This document shows positions 1 to 6,440 of a stretch of 15,146 bases of DNA, in pieces; within the stretch, counting starts at the first letter, position 1; each line of letters opens with the position of its first letter. The stretch comes from Pseudomonadota bacterium. Its GTDB lineage: Bacteria > Pseudomonadota > Alphaproteobacteria > Acetobacterales > Acetobacteraceae. Position numbers and translations under genes: made by a program. The notes beneath the pieces are model-generated. The model was not told the DNA's origin. It saw only the letters and a list, made by a program, of their open reading frames with translations, and did not search any database. The DNA lies in assembly GCA_021808205.1 (NCBI GenBank), contig JAKBCD010000007.1, positions 1 to 15,146 on the forward strand, written 5' to 3'.

Positions 1-38
1 TGCGCGTGTGCGGATTAGCCATTTGGGCGCGCCGGTGG

Positions 39-746
39 TTAAAGCCGGATGACGCCGGATAGATGTTTGCAACTGATCGCGCAGACCTGTTCAAATTCTA
101 CTTGCAACGGGAGAGCCGTCCATAGATGATAGAACAGTGTCTGGTGGGCAATCAGATTATTCAACACCACCGCAATCAGCGCGCCACCCTGGCTGACGCC
201 GCAAGTTTTGGGCGTTGCAATAGTCTCGTATTTCATCGAAACGGTCGCCATGGCGCGCAGATGCGACATCGCCGTTAATGAGATAGTATTGTCAGCGATA
301 TGATATGCATCTCTGCCGCCTGGCATAGGCGAATGATTCACCGGCGAGGCAAACAGGTCGAACTCACGCGGATTACCTTGTGCGGTTTCACAAGGCAGCA
401 CTGCTCCGTTCTGGGAGAGGGTATAGGTTTCCGCGCCATCTTGCACGCGGGTCACGACCACACTCGCCCCAGGGGATACAGAGGTGAAGATCGTTTCATT
501 GCCCTGGTGCACGACTGTAAACGGCGATAATTTTGCCCTGGGCACACCCCATTGTGCAATTTTCCAGTTAGGCCCGGCCTCGCTGGCGCCATATTCGGCC
601 GGCTCTCCGGGCGGAGGCGGATAAGATTTGGCCTGAATTGAAAATCCGCTTGGCGGCGCGAACACATCCTGGTCTTTCGCGCTGGCGCCAGCCGGTAAAA
701 TAATCATGACTGCGAGAACAAACCAAGCCACAGATTTCATGTGCAT
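39..746 (-). CDS. Secreted protein of unknown function (235 aa)
   Basis: I do not recognise a family. Seen in the sequence: an N-terminal signal peptide with a basic start, a hydrophobic core at about residues 6-20 and an Ala-Ser-Ala cleavage site near residue 23, so the product is probably periplasmic or exported. The mature part has a Pro-rich stretch at about 42-50 and four cysteines (C119, C182, C222, C226) that could form disulfides in the periplasm. No catalytic motif or further membrane segment is obvious, although residues 186-200 are fairly hydrophobic. The ATG at 746 is preferred over the ATG at 740 because a GGAG lies 5 nt before it. The gene is 22 nt downstream of phrB on the same strand, so it may be the last gene of the lhr-pdeM-phrB transcript. 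It looks less GC-rich by eye than its neighbours, which could mean separate acquisition. I am confident it is a gene; its function is unknown. Confidence 0.75.
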   Translation of the reverse strand: MHMKSVAWFVLAVMIILPAGASAKDQDVFAPPSGFSIQAKSYPPPPGEPAEYGASEAGPNWKIAQWGVPRAKLSPFTVVHQGNETIFTSVSPGASVVVTRVQDGAETYTLSQNGAVLPCETAQGNPREFDLFASPVNHSPMPGGRDAYHIADNTISLTAMSHLRAMATVSMKYETIATPKTCGVSQGGALIAVVLNNLIAHQTLFYHLWTALPLQVEFEQVCAISCKHLSGVIRL

Positions 747-768
747 AATCTCTCCGCCGGAGGACGGC

Positions 769-2181
769 TTAAAACGAATCCGCGCTCGCGCCGGTCATTT
801 TTGCATAAGCCGCCAGCGCAGCCTGCCTGCCATCAGCGGGCAGCACCAGAGGGCGAGGGTAATTGCCCCCCAGCTTCACGCCGCACCGGGCTAGAAGTAC
901 GGCATCGCTCTCCCATGGCGTGTGGATCAGCGCATCGGGAAGTTTTTGCAGCTCCGGCACAAAGCGTCGCACATAAGCGCCATCAGGGTCGAACTTCAGC
1001 CCCTGCAAAACCGGGTTGAAAATGCGGAAATAAGGTGCGGCATCTGCCCCGCACCCGGCCACCCATTGCCAGGAGGCACCGTTCGCCGCCTCATCCGCCT
1101 CGCACAGGCAGTCCCAAAACCACGCCTCGCCTTTCTGCCAGGGCACCAACAGATGTTTCACGAGATAGGAGGCGCAGATCATCCGCACCCGGTTGTGCAT
1201 CCAGCCGGTCTGCCAAAGCTCGCGCATTCCGGCGTCAACAATCGGAATGCCTGTGCGCCCTTGTTGCCATGCAGTCAGATGGCCATCCCGCTCATCCCAG
1301 GGGAAATCGGCAAACTCCTTTCGAATTGGTGCGAAGCGGATCTCCGGGTGCTGCCAGAGCAGATTGATGGAAAACTCACGCCAGAGCAGCTCTTTCAGGA
1401 AGGTCTGCACGCCTTTGCCAGAGCCCGCCGCTTTCGCCTGGTGCCACACATGGCGCGGCGAGATTTCGCCGAAATGCGCGTGCGGCGAGAGCTTTGAAGT
1501 ACCTGCCCGGCCAGGTATATCCCGCGCTGTGGCATAATCCTGTACCGGCCCGGCCAGAAAAACCTGCAGCCGCTTCTGCGCACCGGCCTCGCCGGGGGTC
1601 CACTCCGCGCGCATCCCGCCCGCCCAATCCGGTTTGCTGGGCAGCAGGTTCCAGTCTTTCAGCTTTTCGCTGCTGGCCTTCACGCAGTTCAAAGCCTTGG
1701 GCACCGGCAATGCTTCCTCCGGCACCCCGGCTTCCAGGCAGGCTTTGGAGAACGGCGTAAACACCCCGAACAACCCGCCCGCCTTGGTGGTGATGCGCTC
1801 GGGCGCAAACAACGAGGCGGAGAGATGCCGGTGCAGCCCGCAATCCAGCTTTTTCAGCGCCGCATCAAGCGCCCGGTCAGCCTCGCGCCAGAAAGGCTCA
1901 TAAGCGCGCGCCGCGTGCACGGCGGTCATGCCATGCTCCTTCACCAGCCCGGCGATGATCTCCACAGGCTTGCCCCGGCGCAATGTAAGCTGGCCGCCGC
2001 GTGCCGCGATATCCGCCGCTAACGCCGTTAGCGAATGATGCAGCCACCAGCGGTTCGCCGCTCCGGCGCGCTCATCCAGAATGTAGAGCAGCAGCACATC
2101 CTCGCCACTTTCCACCGCCGCGTGCAAAGCCGGATTATCGGCCAGCCGCAGATCGTTACGGAACCAGACGAGCCGCGCCAT
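769..2181 (-). CDS. phrB: Deoxyribodipyrimidine photolyase (class I CPD photolyase)
   Basis: A flavoenzyme that uses blue or near-UV light to split cyclobutane pyrimidine dimers in DNA. The 470-aa length is normal for the class. The N-terminal alpha/beta antenna domain starts with the typical VWFRNDLRLADN. The C-terminal FAD domain carries the family signatures GIPIVDAGMR (311-320), TGWMHNRVRM (325-334) and the WQW-containing segment at about 371-390 ending in YFRIFNP. By comparison with the E. coli enzyme, the electron-transfer tryptophan triad W306/W359/W382 corresponds to W295, W348 and W371, and all three are present. This argues for an active photolyase rather than a degenerate cryptochrome. 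The antenna chromophore cannot be told from the sequence. The gene starts 2 nt after the pdeM stop codon, so co-transcription with pdeM and the helicase is very likely. This places photoreactivation in the same transcript as the ligase-associated repair genes. No frameshift or missing motif is seen. Confidence 0.95.
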   Translation of the reverse strand: MARLVWFRNDLRLADNPALHAAVESGEDVLLLYILDERAGAANRWWLHHSLTALAADIAARGGQLTLRRGKPVEIIAGLVKEHGMTAVHAARAYEPFWREADRALDAALKKLDCGLHRHLSASLFAPERITTKAGGLFGVFTPFSKACLEAGVPEEALPVPKALNCVKASSEKLKDWNLLPSKPDWAGGMRAEWTPGEAGAQKRLQVFLAGPVQDYATARDIPGRAGTSKLSPHAHFGEISPRHVWHQAKAAGSGKGVQTFLKELLWREFSINLLWQHPEIRFAPIRKEFADFPWDERDGHLTAWQQGRTGIPIVDAGMRELWQTGWMHNRVRMICASYLVKHLLVPWQKGEAWFWDCLCEADEAANGASWQWVAGCGADAAPYFRIFNPVLQGLKFDPDGAYVRRFVPELQKLPDALIHTPWESDAVLLARCGVKLGGNYPRPLVLPADGRQAALAAYAKMTGASADSF

Positions 2182-2183
2182 TT

Positions 2184-2882
2184 TCAGGCCACCTCGGCCA
2201 GCCGCCCCAATTGCTCCAGCGCGAAGGAATAAAGCTGCTCCTGCCCCAGCAGAAACACCCGCAAGCCACGCGGAAACAACCGGGCGATGGCGGGGTCGCG
2301 CACATCCAGCCCGCCGGTAAAGCTGCCAAACGCGGGCAGGATCAGCCTGGCGGCGCCATCTGTCACAAAGCAGGGGCGGGAGACGCGCTTGGCGCGGGAG
2401 TCGATGCTCGCCTTGGGGTGAAAATGCCCTGAAATCTCGATCTCGCGCGGGCTAAGATGTGGCAAAGCCTCGTGCCGGAACACAAACGGCCCCTCCCGGT
2501 GTTCGGCCAAGCATTGGCCCGGCAGCTCATGCGGGGCGGCATCATGGTTGCCCGCCACCCAGATCATCTGCGCTTCCCGGCCCATCGCTTCTATCCGCGC
2601 CCGGTCATCCTTGGCCAGCCGGGCGAGCGCATTATTGTCATGGAAGGTATCCCCCAAAGCGATGACCTTCATGGGCCGGTAGAGCCGCACCAGCCGGGTC
2701 AGCCGTTCCAGCGCCGCGCGTGTGTCATAGGGCGGCAGCAAGGCGCCGCGCGCGGCAAAGGCAGAGCCTTTTTCAAAATGCAGATCCGCGACGATGAGCA
2801 CGCGCTTCGCCGGCCAGAACGCGGCACCTGAGGGGTCGAGCATCAGCCGTTCATTGCGGAAATGGATGGGTGCAGCGGTCAT
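2184..2882 (-). CDS. pdeM: Ligase-associated DNA repair metallophosphoesterase/endonuclease PdeM
   Basis: A calcineurin-like metallophosphoesterase of 232 aa. The Pseudomonas putida homologue (MPE) from the equivalent cluster is known to be a Mn-dependent single-strand DNA endonuclease, so the same role is inferred here. The metal-binding motifs are all in order: D33-L-H35, G77-D78-T-F-H81-D, G111-N-H113-D114 and S151-G-H153-F-H155-P-K. The length fits the family. The start ATG (2882-2880) overlaps the TGA of the upstream helicase gene as ATGA, so translation is probably coupled; no strong ribosome binding site is seen. The downstream phrB begins 2 nt after the stop. The usual partners of this family (helicase, exonuclease, ligase) are all nearby, which supports the PdeM assignment over a generic phosphoesterase such as YfcE. 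No signal peptide is present, so it acts in the cytoplasm. Confidence 0.93.
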   Translation of the reverse strand: MTAAPIHFRNERLMLDPSGAAFWPAKRVLIVADLHFEKGSAFAARGALLPPYDTRAALERLTRLVRLYRPMKVIALGDTFHDNNALARLAKDDRARIEAMGREAQMIWVAGNHDAAPHELPGQCLAEHREGPFVFRHEALPHLSPREIEISGHFHPKASIDSRAKRVSRPCFVTDGAARLILPAFGSFTGGLDVRDPAIARLFPRGLRVFLLGQEQLYSFALEQLGRLAEVA

Positions 2883-4222
2883 GAACGGTGAAAAAGCATA
2901 TTCCGCCCCTTTGGACCATGTGAAAAATTGTGACGAATTTTAGTCTCCGCCGTGGCTTCGGCAATCAACGCTTCGGCTTCGGCCAGAAGCACATCCTCGG
3001 CCTCGCCCGCCACGTGTTCGCGGCCGATCTCCAGCAGCACCGGCACCGCCAAAGGCGAGACGCGGGAGAGCACCATATGCGTAATCCGCCCTTTCGCCCG
3101 GCTGAGCAATCCTGAAATCCGGGAGAGGTCGATCAACCCATGCGCCGCATCCGCCCGGGTGGCGCGGAGCAGAATATGGTCCGGCTGGTGCTTGCGCAGC
3201 ACGTCGTAGATGAGATCGGAATTCACCGTCACCTGCCGCCGGTTTTTCCCCGCCCCCGGCAATTGGCGCGGGATAAGCCCGGAAATGACGGCCACTTGCC
3301 GGAAGGAGCGGCGCAGGAGGGAGCTGGTCTCCATCCATTCCTCCAGATCATCCCCCAGCATATCTTCCTGGAAGAGCTGGTCGATCTTCTCCGGCCGGTA
3401 GGCGGACCATGTGGCCAGCACGTAATCTGTCGCCACGAAGCCGATGGGCGCGAAACCGGCGCGCTCCATGCGCTTGGTCAGCAGCAGGCCCAGGGTCTGG
3501 TGGGCGTTGCGGCCTTCGAACGCGTACACCACCATGAACCAGCGGCCCTGGCGCGGAAATGTCTCCACCAGTAAGCCCTCCGGTCCCGGCAGGCGGGAGC
3601 GTTGCTTTTGCAGGCCCAACCATTCCTGCACCTGCTCGGGAAACGCACCCCAGCAGGAAGGGTCGTGCAGTATCGCCCGTACCCGGCTGGCGAGGTGGGT
3701 GGTGAGCGGCATTCTGGCCCCGGCATAGGCCGGCACTTTCGGCTCCTTGCCTGGGGCTTCTACCACTTCAATGAAATTCTCCCGCAACCTTATGAATTTC
3801 AATAATCTTCCGGCGAAAATAAAACTGTCTCCGGGCACCAGCTGGTTGACGAAATATTCCTCAACCTCGCCCAGCCCCACGCCAAACCCGCCGCGTTTGC
3901 CCAGCAGCCGGATTTTTATCACCGGCGCTTCCACGATAGTACCGATATTCATCCGGAATTGCTGCACCACCCGCGCATTGGCCGGGTAAACATAGCCCTC
4001 CGCATCCCGGAACAGCTTGCGGTAACGCTCATAGGCCGCCAGCGCGTAGCCGCCATCCTCCACAAAGCGCAGCACATCGTCGAAATCCTTACGCGGCAGA
4101 TCGGCATAGGGCGCGGCGGAGGTAACCTCCCGGTACAAATCATCCGGCAAAAACCGCCCCGCGCAGGCCATGCCGAGAATATGCTGGGCCAGCACATCCA
4201 GCCCGCCGGGGCGGGTCGCCAT
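2879..4222 (-). CDS. C-terminal part of the Lhr-Core-type helicase (winged-helix and C-terminal domain)
   Basis: This frame carries the rest of the helicase, from GGLDVLAQHILG to the TGA that overlaps the pdeM start. In the Lhr-Core family this part contains a winged-helix domain followed by a large beta-barrel-containing domain that helps clamp DNA. The match starts directly after the second RecA domain of the other frame. The open frame extends back to 4411, but the upstream translation is a shadow of the helicase frame. I give the ATG at 4222 as the first plausible independent start because AGAAGG (4234-4229) lies 6 nt before it; the product would be 447 aa starting MATRPGGLDV. Whether it is translated separately, by frameshifting, or only in the intact gene cannot be decided here. 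Confidence 0.65.
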   Translation of the reverse strand: MATRPGGLDVLAQHILGMACAGRFLPDDLYREVTSAAPYADLPRKDFDDVLRFVEDGGYALAAYERYRKLFRDAEGYVYPANARVVQQFRMNIGTIVEAPVIKIRLLGKRGGFGVGLGEVEEYFVNQLVPGDSFIFAGRLLKFIRLRENFIEVVEAPGKEPKVPAYAGARMPLTTHLASRVRAILHDPSCWGAFPEQVQEWLGLQKQRSRLPGPEGLLVETFPRQGRWFMVVYAFEGRNAHQTLGLLLTKRMERAGFAPIGFVATDYVLATWSAYRPEKIDQLFQEDMLGDDLEEWMETSSLLRRSFRQVAVISGLIPRQLPGAGKNRRQVTVNSDLIYDVLRKHQPDHILLRATRADAAHGLIDLSRISGLLSRAKGRITHMVLSRVSPLAVPVLLEIGREHVAGEAEDVLLAEAEALIAEATAETKIRHNFSHGPKGRNMLFHRS

Positions 4223-5339
4223 CCAGCGCCTTCTCGCGCACGCCCTGCATCGCCGCCTCGCATTCCAGCACCTCGAACCGGTTGGCGGGCACCAGCACGG
4301 CGCGGGAAGGTTCGTCCAGCCGGTGGTTTGCGCGGCCAAGCCTTTGCAAAAGCCGGGAAACGCCTTTCGGCGCGCCGATTTGCAGAACCTGGTCCACCCC
4401 GCCCCAATCAATGCCGAGATCGAGCGAGGAGGTGGCGATCACCGCCCGCAAGCGCCCTTCGGCCATCGCCGTCTCCACCTTGCGGCGCTGGGCAATGTCC
4501 AGGCTACCGTGGTGAATCGCGATCGGCAGGTTGTTATCGTTATGCTTCCAGATTTCGGCGAAGATCAGCTCCGCCTGGGCGCGGGTGTTCACAAACACAA
4601 TGCTGAGCCGTGCCTTTTCCACCTGCGCCAGCACCATCTGGGCGGCTTTCAGCCCCATATGGCCAGACCACGGAATTTCCGTCTCTGGCAGGACCATGCT
4701 CACCTCTGGCGGGGCGCCATCCTCGGCCAGCACCAGCCGGGCATTCGGCCCCACGAAACGCCGCATCGCCTCCGGGTGGGCAACGGTGGCTGAAAGCCCG
4801 ACCACCCGCGTGGCTGAAATTGCCCGCAGGCGGGAGATGCAAAGAGCGAGCTGGTCCCCGCGCTTGGTGCCGGCCAGGGCGTGAATTTCATCCACCACCA
4901 CGCAGGAAAGCGTGGCGAAATAGTCCGCGCTGTTTTCTTGGGAGAGCAGCAACAGCAGCGATTCCGGCGTGGTGAGCAGGATATTCGGCGGCATTTCCTT
5001 TTGCCGGGCGCGGCGGTTGGTGGGGGTGTCTCCACTGCGGGTCTCGATGGAGATGCCAAGCCCCATCTCCGCCACCGGAATTTGTAGATTACGGGCAATA
5101 TCCGTACCCAGCGCCTTTAGCGGGCTTACATAGAGGGTATGCAGCTTGCCGCTCGGGCGTTCCGCCAGCGCCACCAGGCTGGGCAGAAACCCGGCCAGGG
5201 TTTTGCCTGCACCCGTGGGGGCAACCAGCAATACATCCTCGCCAGCCGCGACAGAATCCAACACCGCGGCCTGGTGCGGGCGTAAACACCAGGTTTTGGC
5301 CGCGAACCAATCTTCGAATCTCTCTGGCAGGCTGGCCAT
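4140..5339 (-). CDS. N-terminal part of the Lhr-Core-type helicase (both RecA domains)
   Basis: This frame holds the helicase motor. Visible motifs: Walker A (motif I) P41-TGAGKT-47, motif Ia around VSPLKALGTD, DEIH box D150-E-I-H153, motif III S183-A-T185, motif IV with VFVNTRAQAELIF (248-260), motif V with ATSSLDLGIDW (302-312), and motif VI Q332-RLGRANHR-340. All key ATPase residues are present. True homology ends near residue 377. The last 22 or so residues before the stop at 4140 are out-of-frame sequence. The ATG at 5339 fits the family start. A perfect TATAAT lies at 5350-5345, so close that the mRNA may begin at or next to the ATG. As a stand-alone 399-aa product it would be a motor without the winged-helix and C-terminal DNA-binding domains. 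Confidence 0.75.
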   Translation of the reverse strand: MASLPERFEDWFAAKTWCLRPHQAAVLDSVAAGEDVLLVAPTGAGKTLAGFLPSLVALAERPSGKLHTLYVSPLKALGTDIARNLQIPVAEMGLGISIETRSGDTPTNRRARQKEMPPNILLTTPESLLLLLSQENSADYFATLSCVVVDEIHALAGTKRGDQLALCISRLRAISATRVVGLSATVAHPEAMRRFVGPNARLVLAEDGAPPEVSMVLPETEIPWSGHMGLKAAQMVLAQVEKARLSIVFVNTRAQAELIFAEIWKHNDNNLPIAIHHGSLDIAQRRKVETAMAEGRLRAVIATSSLDLGIDWGGVDQVLQIGAPKGVSRLLQRLGRANHRLDEPSRAVLVPANRFEVLECEAAMQGVREKALDGDPPRRAGCAGPAYSRHGLRGAVFAG

Positions 5340-5344
5340 GACGC

Positions 5345-5374
5345 ATTATATGGTATTTTCATGCTTTGTTCCAA
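5345..5374 (-). promoter_or_regulatory. Candidate sigma-70-type promoter for the helicase-pdeM-phrB operon
   Basis: On the minus strand TTGGAA (5374-5369; 4 of 6 matches to TTGACA) is followed after 18 nt by a perfect TATAAT (5350-5345). The expected start site falls at about 5338-5339, on or beside the A of the helicase ATG, so a leaderless mRNA is likely if this promoter is used. No Shine-Dalgarno sequence precedes the ATG, which fits. Confidence 0.5.
5351..5359 (+). promoter_or_regulatory. Candidate extended -10 element for the exonuclease-ligase pair
   Basis: TGG followed by TATTTT fits the extended -10 pattern TGnTATAAT with 4 of 6 hexamer matches. It would start transcription about 18 nt before the ATG at 5384. 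No convincing -35 is seen. It overlaps the spacer of the helicase promoter on the other strand, so the two promoters could exclude each other. Confidence 0.25.
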
Positions 5375-5383
5375 ACCTCTTTC

Positions 5384-6394
5384 ATGAGCCCGCATCCAGA
5401 GAACTGGCTGAAGACGACGCCATCGGGGCTTTATTGCGTGCCAGGGGATTTCCATATCGACCCCATGCGCGCCGTGCCCCGCGCCATCATCACCCACGGC
5501 CATTCAGACCACGCCCGGCCCGGCCATGACCATGTGCTGGCGACGCCGGAGACGTTAGCCATCATGCGCGCCCGCATGGGCGAGGAACGGGCAGGGGGTG
5601 CGTTGCAGCCTCTGACCTATGGGCAGGCGCTGAAGATTAACGATGTTGGCGTAACCCTGGTTCCCGCCGGGCATGTTCTGGGCTCCGCCCAGGTGGTGAT
5701 GGACTACATGGGCAGCCGCGCCGTCGTCTCCGGCGACTATAAACGCCAGCCAGACCCAACCTGCGCGCCCTTTGAGCCGATGCGCTGCGATGTGTTCGTA
5801 ACGGAAGCCACGTTTGGCCTGCCGGTATTCCGCCACCCCGCGCCCGAGGGCGAGATTGCGAAGCTGCTGCGCTCCCACGCGTTGTTCCCTGAGCGCACGC
5901 ATGTCGTGGGCTCCTATTCGCTCGGCAAATCCCAACGGCTCATCGCCATGCTGCGCCAGGCGGGGTATGATGCGCCGATTTACCTGCACGGCGCGCACGC
6001 CAATCTCTGCGCGCTATATGAAACACTGGGTGTGCCCCTGGGTGATCTACGCCCCGCCACGACAGCGGATAAGGCCCAGTTGAAAGGCTCCATGGTGCTG
6101 GCTCCACCCTCCGCGGTGGGCGAACGCTGGGGCAGGCGGCTGGAAGACCCGGTGGTGGCGCAGGCCTCGGGGTGGATGCGCATCCGGCAGCGGGCCAAGG
6201 CTTCGGGAATCGAGCTTCCACTCATCATCTCCGACCATGCGGATTGGGACGATTTGCTGGCGACGATCAGAGAAACCCAGGCGCCGGAAATCTGGGTCAC
6301 CCATGGCTCGGAGGAGGCGTTGATCCGCGCCCGCGCCCTCATGCAGATCCGCGCCAGGGCGCGGCGCCTTGTCGGTTATGGCGAGGAGGAATGA
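5384..6394 (+). CDS. Ligase-associated DNA exonuclease (MBL/beta-CASP fold)
   Basis: A metallo-beta-lactamase-fold nuclease of 336 aa, the exonuclease of the ligase-associated repair cluster. The Pseudomonas putida homologue is a manganese-dependent DNA exonuclease; the same activity is inferred. Metal-binding motifs are intact: H38-G-H40-S-D42-H43, PAGH97, SGD118, and late ISDH285 and VTH307 motifs of the beta-CASP type. I chose the ATG at 5384; a TTG at 5366 would add six residues (MFQTSF) without better homology. Neither start has a clear ribosome binding site, so this message may be short-leadered or translated weakly. The gene is divergent from the helicase and is followed after 46 nt by the DNA ligase on the same strand, giving an exo-lig operon. 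There is no signal peptide, so it acts in the cytoplasm. Loss of DNA ends in repair, together with sealing by the adjacent ligase, is the expected role. Confidence 0.93.
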   Translation: MSPHPENWLKTTPSGLYCVPGDFHIDPMRAVPRAIITHGHSDHARPGHDHVLATPETLAIMRARMGEERAGGALQPLTYGQALKINDVGVTLVPAGHVLGSAQVVMDYMGSRAVVSGDYKRQPDPTCAPFEPMRCDVFVTEATFGLPVFRHPAPEGEIAKLLRSHALFPERTHVVGSYSLGKSQRLIAMLRQAGYDAPIYLHGAHANLCALYETLGVPLGDLRPATTADKAQLKGSMVLAPPSAVGERWGRRLEDPVVAQASGWMRIRQRAKASGIELPLIISDHADWDDLLATIRETQAPEIWVTHGSEEALIRARALMQIRARARRLVGYGEEE

Positions 6395-6426
6395 TACGCG
6401 CGGGGATGGTTGGGCGGCCGTGCGCC

Positions 6427-6432
6427 AAGGAG
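6427..6432 (+). promoter_or_regulatory. Ribosome binding site that fixes the ligase start
   Basis: AAGGAG lies 8 nt before the ATG at 6441. It decides against a longer frame that opens at 6369 and overlaps the end of the exonuclease gene. Confidence 0.8.
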
Positions 6433-6440
6433 AAAATAAA

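Larger units (their letters stand above)
2879..5339 (-). pseudogene. Ligase-associated DEXH-box helicase (Lhr-Core type), reading frame broken
   Basis: Taken together, the two frames encode one Lhr-Core-like superfamily 2 helicase of about 819 aa, the normal size for the ligase-associated family. The family is an ATP-dependent 3'-to-5' DNA translocase and helicase. The first frame (from 5339) gives both RecA domains and ends its homologous part with residues ALDGDPP. The second frame continues with GGLDVLAQHILG. The switch falls at 4208-4211, a run of four C on the coding strand; removing one C restores a single frame reading DPPGGLDVL. Loss of one copy of a 5-nt CCCGG repeat would give the same phase change. 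I list it as a pseudogene because the frame is not continuous as given, but a sequencing or assembly error in this GC-rich spot, or a genuinely split gene, is just as possible. The two halves are described separately. Confidence 0.8.

Noticed and set aside
1..22. Possible minus-strand gene starting ATG at 22 (MANPHTR, then the window ends)
   Set aside because: Only seven codons are visible, with no ribosome binding site and no recognisable motif. The match of its first 11-12 bases to the dprA start at about 11810-11821 is probably coincidence.
751..761. Inverted repeat CTCCG-C-CGGAG before the left-hand secreted protein gene
   Set aside because: A one-base loop cannot form a proper hairpin, and the repeat is short enough to be chance around the ribosome binding site.
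5366..5383. TTG start six codons before the exonuclease ATG
   Set aside because: No better ribosome binding site and no conserved residues are gained; the ATG is preferred, though TTG cannot be fully excluded.
5296..5400. SOS (LexA) box in the divergent repair promoter
   Set aside because: Single GTTC and GAAC tetramers occur, but no partner is found at the 7-nt spacing needed for the alphaproteobacterial box.
6369..6440. Longer ligase start inside the exonuclease gene
   Set aside because: The added 24 residues are not ligase-like, and AAGGAG is correctly placed for the ATG at 6441.
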